Below, piece after piece: positions 10,102 through 17,357 of a stretch of 29,005 nt of DNA. The notes beneath the pieces were generated by a model that worked only from the letters and a program-made list of their open reading frames with translations, ran no database searches and was not told the DNA's origin. The stretch is from contig NZ_QVEX01000031.1 in assembly GCF_003434055.1 (NCBI RefSeq), positions 1 to 29,005 on the forward strand, written 5' to 3'. The translations under genes were made by a program, and so were the position numbers. Source of the DNA: Enterocloster aldenensis. Lineage in GTDB: Bacteria > Bacillota > Clostridia > Lachnospirales > Lachnospiraceae. Within the stretch, counting starts at the first letter, position 1. Each line of letters opens with the position of its first letter.

Positions 10102-11459
10102 ATCTTCTTCTTCAGTATCTCGATGGTATTCTTAAGCGTATCGTCTTTCTTAATATCACCTGCAATCTTCTCGGATCCGTGAATGATGGTGGTGTGGTCC
10201 CTTCCTCCAAGGTAACGTCCGATGGTCTGGAGAGGGGTATCCGTCATATTCCTGCAAAGGTACATGACAATCTGTCTGGGATATACAATTTCCTTGTTCC
10301 TCTTCTGGGAGGAGATATCAAGGGGGGTGAGTCCATAATGGTCAGACACAATCTGGATGATAAGGTCTGGGGTGACCTCCCGCTGGGCATTGGGCGATAT
10401 GATGTCCTTAAGGGCTTCTTCCGCCAGCTCCAGGGTAATGTCGCACTTGTTAAGGCGGGACAGGGCAACGATTTTGGTCAGCGCGCCTTCCAGCTCACGG
10501 ATATTGGATTTGATGTTGGTGGCAATGTATTTGATTACCTCGTTATCAATATTATATCCTTCCATCTCCTCTTTTTTGCGCAGGATTGCCATTCTTGTCT
10601 CATAATCAGGAGACTGGATATCCACGGTAAGTCCCCATTCAAAACGGGAGCGCAGGCGTTCCTCCAGTGTCTCAATTTCTTTTGGAGGTTTATCCGAGGA
10701 GATTATAATCTGCTTCTTGGATTCATATAATGTGTTGAAGGTGTGGAAAAATTCTTCCTGGGTACTTTCCTTGCCGATAATGAACTGGATATCGTCAATA
10801 AGAAGTACGTCGTTGTTGCGGTACTTTTCACGGAATTCCGTTGTTGTTATGTTGTTTTTGTTACGGATGGCGTCAATCAGCTCATTGGTGAAGGTTTCTG
10901 ATGTGACGTAAAGTATCTTGGAACTTGGATTGTTCTTTAATATGAAGTGAGCAATCGCGTGCATCAGGTGGGTTTTACCAAGTCCCACGCCTCCATAGAT
11001 AAAAAGAGGGTTGTAAATCTCACCCGGCGATTCCGCCACAGCCAGGGCAGCGGCATGGGCCAGGTTATTGTTGGAGCCCACCACAAAGGTATCAAAGGTG
11101 TACTTTGAGTTTAAATTGGCGCTCTGAATAACGTCCGGGCTTATGGTGACAGTGTTCTTCTGAATCAGCTGCGGCCCCGACGGTTCCTCTTTTTCTATGA
11201 TTTGTTCCTTAACTTTGAAATCCACCTCGCATTCCTGTTCAAGGAATTCCGAGATGGTCACCTTTAATAAAAATCCATATTTTTTATTTACATATTGTAA
11301 GAAGGTCTGTTCGGGAACAATGATTATTACTGTGTTATCCTTAAAAGAATACGGCTTAAGCGGTTCCAGCCAGGTACTGTAGGAGATATTGGATATTTCA
11401 TGTTCTTCTTTTAGGGTAAGCAGGATCTGCTCCCAATTTTCTTTGATTTTATCGATCAT
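10089..11459 (-). CDS. dnaA: Chromosomal replication initiator DnaA
   Basis: DnaA binds DnaA boxes, forms an ATP-dependent filament and melts the origin. I start at ATG 11459 (MIDKIKENWEQIL, 456 aa), with GGAG 7 nt upstream; a 16-residue N-terminal extension of the frame is unlikely. Domain I is about 1-80 and a short linker lies about 81-115. The AAA+ domain III has Walker A GGVGLGKT (156-163), Walker B LLIDDIQF (Asp222, Asp223) and the sensor/arginine region LRSRFEWG. Domain IV ends with the DNA-binding signature GGRDHTTIIHG. DnaA boxes directly upstream of its promoter suggest autoregulation. Confidence 0.98.
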   Translation of the reverse strand: MIDKIKENWEQILLTLKEEHEISNISYSTWLEPLKPYSFKDNTVIIIVPEQTFLQYVNKKYGFLLKVTISEFLEQECEVDFKVKEQIIEKEEPSGPQLIQKNTVTISPDVIQSANLNSKYTFDTFVVGSNNNLAHAAALAVAESPGEIYNPLFIYGGVGLGKTHLMHAIAHFILKNNPSSKILYVTSETFTNELIDAIRNKNNITTTEFREKYRNNDVLLIDDIQFIIGKESTQEEFFHTFNTLYESKKQIIISSDKPPKEIETLEERLRSRFEWGLTVDIQSPDYETRMAILRKKEEMEGYNIDNEVIKYIATNIKSNIRELEGALTKIVALSRLNKCDITLELAEEALKDIISPNAQREVTPDLIIQIVSDHYGLTPLDISSQKRNKEIVYPRQIVMYLCRNMTDTPLQTIGRYLGGRDHTTIIHGSEKIAGDIKKDDTLKNTIEILKKKINPQ

Positions 11460-11505
11460 TTCTTGTCTCCTGAAACTGTATTGCAGAATTGCCCAATCTA
11501 AATAC

Positions 11506-11534
11506 ATTGTATACTAAAGTAAAAATTTTTTCAA
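11506..11534 (-). promoter_or_regulatory. dnaA promoter
   Basis: On the minus strand TTGAAA (11529-11534), a 17-bp spacer and TACAAT (11506-11511) form a sigma-A promoter about 40-50 bp before the dnaA start. The first DnaA boxes begin 8 bp upstream of the -35 element, suited to feedback control by DnaA. Confidence 0.7.
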
Positions 11535-11541
11535 TGACAAG

Positions 11542-11619
11542 TGTGAATAAATGTGGATAACTTTGTGAGTAGGGTGTGGAAGCAGTGTGAAAGCGGTGTG
11601 GACAGACCGGTTTTCCACA
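11542..11619. other. oriC: oriC part 2a: helically phased DnaA-box array upstream of dnaA
   Basis: Six TGTG-starting sites on the plus strand (DnaA boxes on the minus strand) begin at 11542, 11552, 11564, 11575, 11586 and 11597, with steps of 10, 12, 11, 11 and 11 bp. The first two are strong boxes (TTATTCACA and TTATCCACA when read on minus); the other four are degenerate. An opposite-facing TTTTCCACA follows at 11611-11619. The spacing places all six on one face of the helix. Confidence 0.8.
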
Positions 11620-11638
11620 AAATAGCCGAAAAGGTTAT

Positions 11639-11660
11639 CTCGAGTTGTGCACAACCCGAG
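11639..11660. repeat. 22-bp near-perfect palindrome inside oriC
   Basis: CTCGAGTTGTGCACAACCCGAG is symmetric about its centre except for one mismatched pair (11643 and 11656). The core GTTGTGCACAAC (11644-11655) is a perfect 12-bp palindrome. It lies between the two DnaA-box arrays, has no T-run and does not match parS. A dimeric protein site is plausible; no known regulator is recognised. Confidence 0.6.
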
Positions 11661-11710
11661 AATAATTGGAAATTATGGAATTTTAAGATGGCATTGGGGA
11701 AAAAATTGAC

Positions 11711-11771
11711 AATTACACACACTTATCCACAACTTATCAACATTTTGTGGATAAGTTTATGTAAATCCACA
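11711..11771. other. oriC: oriC part 2b: second DnaA-box cluster
   Basis: The plus strand carries AATTACACA (11711), the perfect box TTATCCACA (11723-11731) and TTATCAACA (11734-11742) at steps of 12 and 11 bp. A perfect inverted box, TGTGGATAA (11746-11754), and a degenerate AAATCCACA (11763-11771) follow. The plus-oriented boxes face the minus-oriented array at 11542-11605. Confidence 0.85.
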
Positions 11772-11833
11772 AAGAAGAGTGATTCATGTCTAATTGAATA
11801 TGTTATAATAACGTTAGAAATGCATTGGATTCA

Positions 11834-11862
11834 TTGCCCATTGTCAGATAATTGTTTATAAT
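11834..11862 (+). promoter_or_regulatory. Promoter of the permease gene
   Basis: TTGCCC (11834-11839), a 17-bp spacer and TATAAT (11857-11862) form a sigma-A promoter 75 bp before the permease start. A second possible -10, TATAAT with an upstream TG (11801-11809), lies further up without a good -35. The leader contains TTATCAACA (11913-11921) just before AAGGAGG. Confidence 0.55.
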
Positions 11863-11936
11863 AAGTTAGGATACATAATAAATTTTTAATATTTTAATGT
11901 AACTAATAAAAGTTATCAACAAAAAGGAGGGTTTAT

Positions 11937-13334
11937 ATGGAATTTGTAATTGGTATTCTGCTAATCCTGACGTTCTTTGCACTGGCCTATTATTGTGTCA
12001 GGGGCTACAACCTGATGATCGGTTTTTTGGTCATTTCTGTCTTGTGGACAATCCTGTCCCTTGCAGGTGCGGGAATTTCTTCCCCACAGTTCATTGCGGA
12101 TAATCCTGTGCTTCAGTTTGGCGGGGACGGAGGCAAGGGACTGGTGGCAATCCTGAATAAGATTTATCAGGCTGCCCCGGAAGGATGGGGAACCACCCTG
12201 GTTAATGTCTGCTGGGGCGCATGGTTTGGACGGGTGCTTATGGAAACAGGCATTGCCTCCACGCTGATCCGCAAGACCGTGGAGCTTGGCGGCGACCGCC
12301 CAATCATTACCATTGTCCTTCTTAATGTTGTGACTGCTTTTATTTTTACGGCCATGATGGGCGCCGGCCCTGTTATTGCCATCGGCGTCATCGTGCTTCC
12401 GATTCTGATGAGCCTTGGCATTCCCAAAGCAATTGCCATGTTCACGTTCATGGGTTCTGTTTCAGCGGGCATGTATCTGAATCCCGTGCTTCAGTTCTCG
12501 CAGATCCGTGCATTCATCCTGCCTGCAGACCAGATGCCGGAGTTTTCATTTTCATGGTATGCAAGCCATTGGGGATATTATGCGCTTGCCATTTCCGTGG
12601 TTACGGTCTCACTCCTGACAGCCGTATACCTGAAGTTCGGGAAAAAAAGACATGCATGGGCATCCCGTACGCCCGGATCCCAGCCCGTAAAGGATGCGCC
12701 CATGATTGCCCTTTTGCTTCCAATCGTACCGGTGGTGCTTAAAATTGCCCTGGATTTCTCTGTCATCGGCGGGTTCATCATTGCGGGATTTGCAGCCCTG
12801 TTCCTGTGCGGCAGGATGAAGGGGTCCTTTAAGGAGAATTGCCAGCTGGTTAACAAGCTTTATTATGATGGCGTCGTGGACACGGCTCCCTTAATCGGTT
12901 TCCTGCTCACACTCCCCATGTTCAATACATGTGCTACATATGCCTCGCCGTTTTTTAAGGAAGTAATCGGCGGTATCATGCCCACCAGTGAGTATGTTGT
13001 GTGTATATTGTTCGCGGCGCTGGCAATCCTGGGCTTTTTCAGGGGGCCGTTCACACTGTTTGGCTGCGGCGCGGCCACGCTTGGTGTTTTGTCCAATGTG
13101 GGACATTTTTCCGTTCCTTTCCTGTATTGTGTGTTCACCATTCCTGCCACAACGGTTAACGTGGGTTCCTGTATCACACAGTCCTGGATTGCATGGGGCC
13201 TTGCCTATACAAAAGTGGAGTCAAAGGAGTACTTAAAGCTTTCCATCCCATTTGCATACCTGACGTCCATCTGCCTCTATATACTTACGGCCCTTACCGT
13301 TACAGGACTGGGGGCCCAGTGGTTCTTGAAATAA
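11937..13334 (+). CDS. Multi-pass membrane permease, ion-transporter (GntP/CitMHS-like) superfamily
   Basis: A 465-aa, very hydrophobic protein with roughly 11-12 membrane spans. It begins MEFVIGILLILTFFALAYY and has typical re-entrant-loop-like stretches: WGAWFGRVLMETGIAS (about residues 94-110), FTAMMGAGPVIAIGVIVLP (about 140-158), and a second-half counterpart near FFRGPFTLFGCGAATLGV. That two-halves arrangement with small-residue loops fits the ion-transporter superfamily of organic-anion symporters (gluconate, citrate, dicarboxylate). I do not recognise the substrate. GGAGG lies 6 nt before the ATG and a promoter sits at 11834-11862. It reads away from oriC. This is the first gene right of the origin, where rpmH is usual. 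Confidence 0.65.
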   Translation: MEFVIGILLILTFFALAYYCVRGYNLMIGFLVISVLWTILSLAGAGISSPQFIADNPVLQFGGDGGKGLVAILNKIYQAAPEGWGTTLVNVCWGAWFGRVLMETGIASTLIRKTVELGGDRPIITIVLLNVVTAFIFTAMMGAGPVIAIGVIVLPILMSLGIPKAIAMFTFMGSVSAGMYLNPVLQFSQIRAFILPADQMPEFSFSWYASHWGYYALAISVVTVSLLTAVYLKFGKKRHAWASRTPGSQPVKDAPMIALLLPIVPVVLKIALDFSVIGGFIIAGFAALFLCGRMKGSFKENCQLVNKLYYDGVVDTAPLIGFLLTLPMFNTCATYASPFFKEVIGGIMPTSEYVVCILFAALAILGFFRGPFTLFGCGAATLGVLSNVGHFSVPFLYCVFTIPATTVNVGSCITQSWIAWGLAYTKVESKEYLKLSIPFAYLTSICLYILTALTVTGLGAQWFLK

Positions 13335-13348
13335 TACAATTTTAATCG

Positions 13349-13378
13349 TTGACTCCTCCTGCCTGCCCGGATTATAAT
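13349..13378 (+). promoter_or_regulatory. Promoter of the ECF S-component gene
   Basis: TTGACT (13349-13354), an 18-bp spacer and TATAAT (13373-13378) form a strong sigma-A-type promoter, so this gene is not solely dependent on the permease transcript. The roughly 50-nt leader is too short for a typical vitamin riboswitch and I see none. Confidence 0.7.
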
Positions 13379-13435
13379 GAGACAGTAGCATTGCATTGTA
13401 TCTTTTAATAAGAACAGTAGCAGGAGGATGAAAAA

Positions 13436-14059
13436 TTGAATAACAAGAAGAGAGACACCCGTTGGCTTGCAAGTGTTGCACTTATGATGGCGGTGGTCAT
13501 CCTGTTGGCGAATACGCCTTTTGGGATGATACAGCTTCCGGTCATCAAGGCGACAACTGTGCATATCCCCGTTATATTGGGAGCAATTTTACTGGGGCCC
13601 CTGGCAGGGGCGGTGCTGGGCGCCACCTTTGGCATCTGTTCCATGATAAGCAATACCATGGTTCCGACCCTGCTGTCCTTTGCGTTCTCGCCCTTCATGA
13701 GTATGACCGGGATTCCCGGCATGCTGAAGGCTGTATGGGTTTCCGTTGGATGCAGGATATTGATTGGCGTGGCCGCAGGATGGCTCTGGATCCTGTTTAA
13801 GAAAGTGAAGCTTAATGCACTGGCAGCGCTTCCTATTGTTGGATTTGTGGGATCCATGGTTAATACGGTATTTGTCATGGGAAGTATTTACCTGCTGTTT
13901 GCATCCCAGTATGCAGAAGCCAAGAACGTTGCGGTTGACGCGGTTTGGGGACTGATTATGGTGACAGTTACCGCTTCCGGCATACCGGAAGCAATCGTCG
14001 CGGCAATCTTAGTGGCAGTAATTGGAAAAGTCATGCTGCGTTTCACAAGCCACAGCTGA
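13436..14059 (+). CDS. ECF transporter substrate-binding (S) component
   Basis: S components are small integral membrane proteins that bind a vitamin or similar micronutrient and work with the energy-coupling EcfA/A'/T module encoded elsewhere. This 207-aa protein has about six membrane segments and the characteristic N-terminal block KATTVHIPVILGAILLGPLA followed by GAVLGATFGICSMISNT (about residues 38-75). That block resembles pantothenate-type S components, but the ligand is not certain. The start is TTG at 13436, 8 nt after AGGAGG; an ATG just after the ribosome site runs into a stop after three codons. A terminator follows at 14109. No EcfA or EcfT genes are in the window. Confidence 0.8.
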   Translation: MNNKKRDTRWLASVALMMAVVILLANTPFGMIQLPVIKATTVHIPVILGAILLGPLAGAVLGATFGICSMISNTMVPTLLSFAFSPFMSMTGIPGMLKAVWVSVGCRILIGVAAGWLWILFKKVKLNALAALPIVGFVGSMVNTVFVMGSIYLLFASQYAEAKNVAVDAVWGLIMVTVTASGIPEAIVAAILVAVIGKVMLRFTSHS

Positions 14060-14108
14060 TTACGGTACTAAATATAGTAATATAAAACAGCAATGCATAC
14101 ATTTTATT

Positions 14109-14135
14109 GGGACGGCTTTTAAGCTGTCCCTTTTT
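14109..14135 (+). terminator. Terminator after the ECF S component
   Basis: GGGACGGCTT (14109-14118) and AAGCTGTCCC (14121-14130) form a stem with one G-U pair and a short loop, followed by TTTTT. It isolates the transporter genes from the rpmH promoter. Confidence 0.88.
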
Positions 14136-14158
14136 GTGGATTTTTTGCGAAAATCCGC

Positions 14159-14187
14159 TTGACGAAGGCCGATTTCTTCTATATAAT
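14159..14187 (+). promoter_or_regulatory. rpmH promoter
   Basis: TTGACG (14159-14164), a 17-bp spacer and TATAAT (14182-14187) give a near-consensus sigma-A promoter. The leader of about 70 nt contains a small hairpin, AATGTG/CACATT (14216-14233), before the ribosome site GGAGG. Confidence 0.88.
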
Positions 14188-14265
14188 TGAGAAGATGTTT
14201 AATTATACTAGTCTAAATGTGTGTTTTCACATTACCAGATAATTTTGATAGGAGGTGCCCGGATT

Positions 14266-14400
14266 ATGAAGATGACATTTCAGCCGAAGAAGAGACAGAG
14301 AGCAAAAGTTCATGGCTTCAGAGCCAGAATGAAAACTGTAGGCGGTAGAAAAGTTATTGCTGCCAGAAGAGCAAAAGGTAGAGCTAGATTATCTGCTTAA
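14266..14400 (+). CDS. rpmH: 50S ribosomal protein L34
   Basis: L34 is a small, very basic protein of the large ribosomal subunit. The 44-aa translation reads [20 protein letters not shown] and ends [18 protein letters not shown], matching the family over its whole length, including the FQP start and the HGFRARM and GRKV blocks. GGAGG lies 10 nt upstream of the ATG. It heads the conserved rpmH-rnpA-yidD-yidC-jag group. A hairpin with a T-run directly after it (14424-14450) probably keeps L34 expression above that of rnpA. Confidence 0.97.
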   Translation: MKMTFQPKKRQRAKVHGFRARMKTVGGRKVIAARRAKGRARLSA

Positions 14401-14423
14401 TTGTTTGAAGCAAAAGAACTGCG

Positions 14424-14450
14424 GGCCACAGGAACATGTGGCCTTTTCTT
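14424..14450 (+). terminator. Terminator or attenuator between rpmH and rnpA
   Basis: GGCCACA (14424-14430) and TGTGGCC (14437-14443) form a 7-bp GC-rich stem with a 6-nt loop, followed by TTTTCTT. No separate rnpA promoter is obvious, so read-through is likely. Confidence 0.75.
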
Positions 14451-14548
14451 AATTCAGACGTAACAGACCAGACCTGCTTTTTATGTCAGGAAAATAAGCT
14501 GTCTGGACTGTTACATTCGTCAGCATGAAGATTGAAATGGAGAATCGT

Positions 14549-14893
14549 ATGAAACGATTTCCTTCCGTAAGGAAAAACAGGGAGTTCCAGGATATCTATA
14601 AGCATGGGACTTCATATGCAAACAGACTGCTTGTGATGTATGTGATGGAGAGCGGGGAAGATGGGAACCGGATTGGCATTTCCGTCAGCAAAAAAGTGGG
14701 CAACAGCATTGTCCGTCATCATATTACAAGACTTTTGAGAGAAATATTCCGTTTAAATAATAGTAGGATCAAGACTGGATTAAACATCATTGTTGTGGCC
14801 AGGGTGGCTGCAAAAAAATCAGACTACAAAGATTTGGAAGGTGCGTATCTGCACCTATGCGGACTGCATCACATTTTAAAAGAATCGAAGTGA
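14549..14893 (+). CDS. rnpA: Ribonuclease P protein component
   Basis: RnpA binds the RNase P RNA and helps it cut the 5' leader from tRNA precursors. I start at ATG 14549 ([13 protein letters not shown], 114 aa), 6 nt after GGAG and the usual RnpA start; an in-frame ATG at 14525 has no ribosome site. The conserved core [17 protein letters not shown] is followed by [12 protein letters not shown]. In most bacteria this RNR segment reads closer to RNRIKRLIRE, so several of its usual basic positions are changed here. The stop is 7 nt before the yidD start. Confidence 0.95.
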   Translation: MKRFPSVRKNREFQDIYKHGTSYANRLLVMYVMESGEDGNRIGISVSKKVGNSIVRHHITRLLREIFRLNNSRIKTGLNIIVVARVAAKKSDYKDLEGAYLHLCGLHHILKESK

Positions 14894-14900
14894 AGTGATT

Positions 14901-15113
14901 ATGACAAGGTTTTTGATTTTGTTGGTAAGGGGATACCAGAGATTCCTGTCTCCCCTTAAATTAAGAACTCACTGTATTTACACACCTACGTGTTCTCAAT
15001 ACGCCATTGAAGCACTTAAAAAGTATGGTGCGTTAAAGGGTACATGGTTGGCCTGCAAAAGGATACTCAGGTGTCACCCCTTTGCAGAAGGCGGTTATGA
15101 TCCAGTTCCGTAG
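14901..15113 (+). CDS. yidD: Membrane protein insertion efficiency factor YidD
   Basis: YidD is a small membrane-associated protein that aids YidC-dependent insertion. The 70-aa protein shows the full family pattern: RGYQRFLSP near the start, TPTCSQYA (28-35), KRILRCHPF and GGYDPVP at the C-terminus. I chose ATG 14901; a GTG two codons upstream is possible. The ribosome site is weak (GAAGTGA), suggesting translational coupling to rnpA, whose stop is only 7 nt away. Confidence 0.95.
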   Translation: MTRFLILLVRGYQRFLSPLKLRTHCIYTPTCSQYAIEALKKYGALKGTWLACKRILRCHPFAEGGYDPVP

Positions 15114-15133
15114 AGATTAGGAGGTATAATGTA

Positions 15134-16456
15134 TTGAATGGTTTAGCTGGCGCAGTATTATTGACAAAAACAGGCGGTATGCTGGGGCCGATCGCTGATA
15201 TCCTTGGATGGATAATGGATTGGCTGTTTAAGTTTACAAGTATATTCGGCATTGAGAATATCGGTCTGTGTATTATCCTGTTTACCCTGGTAACAAAGGT
15301 GCTCATGATACCTCTTACCATTAAACAGCAGCAGTCCTCCAAGCTGATGGCAGTCATGCAGCCGGAGATTTCTGCTATCCAGAAAAAGTATAAGGGCAAG
15401 GAAAATGACCAGAAGTATGCAATGATGATGCAGACAGAGATTAAGGCTGTTTATGAGAAGTATGGAACTTCCATGACAGGCGGCTGCCTTCCGTTGCTGA
15501 TACAGATGCCTATCATCTTTGCTTTGTACCGTGTAATTTATAATATTCCTGCCTACGTACAGTCGGTAAGGGGATATTATGAAATCATCATAAGCAAGCT
15601 TCCAAGCGGTTACCAGACAGCTCAGGCGTTTACGGATCTGGCAGCGGCGCAGAAGATGCCCATTGATAAATTTGATTATACCAATATTAATACCGTAATT
15701 GATTTATTATATAAGTTTACCGGACAGCAGTGGGACGCCCTGGTGACTTCCTTTGCTTCCGTGGGACAGGCCGTGACGGATACAGGCGTCAGGGTGGTGG
15801 ATGCCATTGAGAACATGCAGACATTTTTCGGCCTGAACATTGCGTATACGCCGTTCCAGGTCATCATGAACTATTTCAACAAGGTGGATGGGACAACCCT
15901 GCTGACAGCCATTGCAGCGCTTTGTATCCCTCTGTTTGCAGGTTTGAGCCAGTGGTACAGCACCAAGCTTATGACTGCAAACCAGCCCCAGGCCAGCAGC
16001 GATGAGAATCCAGCGGCAGGCATGATGAAGAGCATGAACGTGACCATGCCTCTTATGTCTGTATTCTTCTGTTTCTCATTTGCATCCGGTATCGGACTTT
16101 ACTGGGTTGCGCAGAGTGTGTTTACAATCATCCAGCAGGTTGGTATTAATTCTTATCTGAATAAGGTTAATATTGACGACCTGGTTCAGAGGAATATTGA
16201 CAAAACCAATAAGAAACGTGCGAAAAAGGGGCTTCCTCCAACGAAAGTGGGCAATGTAGACCAGATGCTTAAGAAGATTGAGGAAAAGGAAGCAAAGGCT
16301 GAGTCTGCGCAGATGGCCAAGATTGCAAAGACAAAGGCGATTGTTGAGGAATCCAACAAGTATTATAATGAAAATGCCAAACCGGGCAGTCTGGCGTCCA
16401 AAGCAAATATGGTTGCCAAGTACAATGAAAAGCACGATAAGGGAAGCAAAAAATAG
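15134..16456 (+). CDS. yidC: YidC/Oxa1/SpoIIIJ family membrane protein insertase
   Basis: YidC inserts proteins into the cytoplasmic membrane, alone or with SecYEG. The 440-aa protein starts at TTG 15134, 9 nt after GGAGG; the nearby ATG is followed at once by TGA. It has an N-terminal membrane segment and the conserved block FTLVTKVLMIPLTIKQQQSS (about 50-69). Lys55 takes the position of the groove arginine known from B. subtilis SpoIIIJ (Arg73). Next come a cytoplasmic loop with IQKKYKG, MTGGCLPLLIQMPIIFALY, and further segments ending near QSVFTIIQQVGINSYL. A lysine-rich tail follows. There is no lipobox cysteine, unlike SpoIIIJ, and the loop at about 150-240 is long. Confidence 0.95.
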   Translation: MNGLAGAVLLTKTGGMLGPIADILGWIMDWLFKFTSIFGIENIGLCIILFTLVTKVLMIPLTIKQQQSSKLMAVMQPEISAIQKKYKGKENDQKYAMMMQTEIKAVYEKYGTSMTGGCLPLLIQMPIIFALYRVIYNIPAYVQSVRGYYEIIISKLPSGYQTAQAFTDLAAAQKMPIDKFDYTNINTVIDLLYKFTGQQWDALVTSFASVGQAVTDTGVRVVDAIENMQTFFGLNIAYTPFQVIMNYFNKVDGTTLLTAIAALCIPLFAGLSQWYSTKLMTANQPQASSDENPAAGMMKSMNVTMPLMSVFFCFSFASGIGLYWVAQSVFTIIQQVGINSYLNKVNIDDLVQRNIDKTNKKRAKKGLPPTKVGNVDQMLKKIEEKEAKAESAQMAKIAKTKAIVEESNKYYNENAKPGSLASKANMVAKYNEKHDKGSKK

Positions 16457-16468
16457 GAGGGGTTTTGT

Positions 16469-17251
16469 ATGGATATGATTACAGTTACTGCCAAGACAGT
16501 GGACGAAGCAGTTACAAAAGCGTTAATCGAACTTCAGACAACCAGCGATAAGCTGGAATATGAAGTGGTTGACAAAGGAAGTACCGGATTCCTGGGAATC
16601 GGTTCAAAACCTGCTATTATTCGTGCAAAGAAAAAGGAATCCATTGAAGATAAGGCCATGGATTTCTTATCTCAGATTTTTGGGGCCATGAATATGGAGG
16701 TATCCATCATAGCTGTATACAATGAGGAAGAACAGGAGCTTTCCCTGAACCTGGAAGGCGACGACATGGGCATCCTGATTGGAAAGAGGGGACAGACCCT
16801 GGATTCCCTCCAGTACCTTGTAAGCCTGATTGTGAATAAGGGCACCGAAGGGTACCTGAGGGTTAAGCTGGATACTGAGAATTACCGTGAGAGAAGGAAG
16901 GAAACCCTTGAGACCCTGGCAAAGAATATTGCCTATAAGGTGAAGCGGACCAAGAGGCCTGTTTCACTGGAACCCATGAATCCTTATGAGAGAAGGATCA
17001 TCCATGCGGCCCTGCAGAATGATAAGTACGTTACCACCAGAAGCGAGGGCGAGGAGCCGTTCCGCCATGTGGTGATTGCACTTAAGAAGGAAGCGTCCGG
17101 CGGTGACCGGAAGGGACGTTATGACAAGAATAAAGGCGGGCGCTATGACAGGTCTTCCGGCGGATATAAGGGTAATAACCGCCGCAGCCACTATTCTTCA
17201 ACAGCTTCATCAGGCGCGTCAGAAGAGACAGCTGCGGGAGATGAGGAATAA
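16469..17251 (+). CDS. jag: RNA-binding protein Jag/KhpB (Jag-N, KH and R3H domains)
   Basis: Jag (KhpB) is an RNA-binding protein that partners KhpA and affects cell elongation and division in some Gram-positive bacteria; it is nearly always next to yidC. The 260-aa protein has a Jag-N domain with STGFLGIGSKPA (about 38-50), a KH domain with the GxxG loop in GILIGKRGQTLDSLQYL, and an R3H motif in MNPYERRIIHAAL. The last 60 residues form a disordered glycine, arginine, tyrosine and serine-rich tail. GGAGGGG lies 6 nt before the ATG, and yidC ends 12 nt upstream. A terminator follows. Confidence 0.94.
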   Translation: MDMITVTAKTVDEAVTKALIELQTTSDKLEYEVVDKGSTGFLGIGSKPAIIRAKKKESIEDKAMDFLSQIFGAMNMEVSIIAVYNEEEQELSLNLEGDDMGILIGKRGQTLDSLQYLVSLIVNKGTEGYLRVKLDTENYRERRKETLETLAKNIAYKVKRTKRPVSLEPMNPYERRIIHAALQNDKYVTTRSEGEEPFRHVVIALKKEASGGDRKGRYDKNKGGRYDRSSGGYKGNNRRSHYSSTASSGASEETAAGDEE

Positions 17252-17269
17252 CTGACAGATTTTAAGCTT

Positions 17270-17300
17270 AAAAGGCTGTTGCAGGGTGCGACGGCCTTTT
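17270..17300 (+). terminator. Terminator after jag
   Basis: AAAAGGCTGTTGC (17270-17282) and GCGACGGCCTTTT (17288-17300) form a 13-bp stem with two G-U pairs and a 5-nt loop. A/T ends allow use in both directions. It ends the rpmH-jag group and precedes mnmE. Confidence 0.8.
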
Positions 17301-17357
17301 GCGCTATTTGTCCGGCATGGAATGGCCCGTGTCCGGCAGGAATTGAAAGGATATCAG

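Noticed and set aside
11460..11507. 16-residue N-terminal extension of DnaA
   Set aside because: It overlaps the promoter's likely start region and lacks a ribosome site; MIDKIKENW at 11459 has GGAG at 7 nt and matches the usual DnaA start.
13379..13435. Vitamin riboswitch before the ECF S component
   Set aside because: The leader is only about 50 nt and shows no known aptamer pattern or terminator.
15129..15137. ATG start for yidC, and mini-ORFs overlapping the TTG starts of yidC and the ECF gene
   Set aside because: The ATGs are followed by stops after two or three codons and are badly spaced from the ribosome sites; the TTG codons are correctly spaced, so the overlap looks coincidental.
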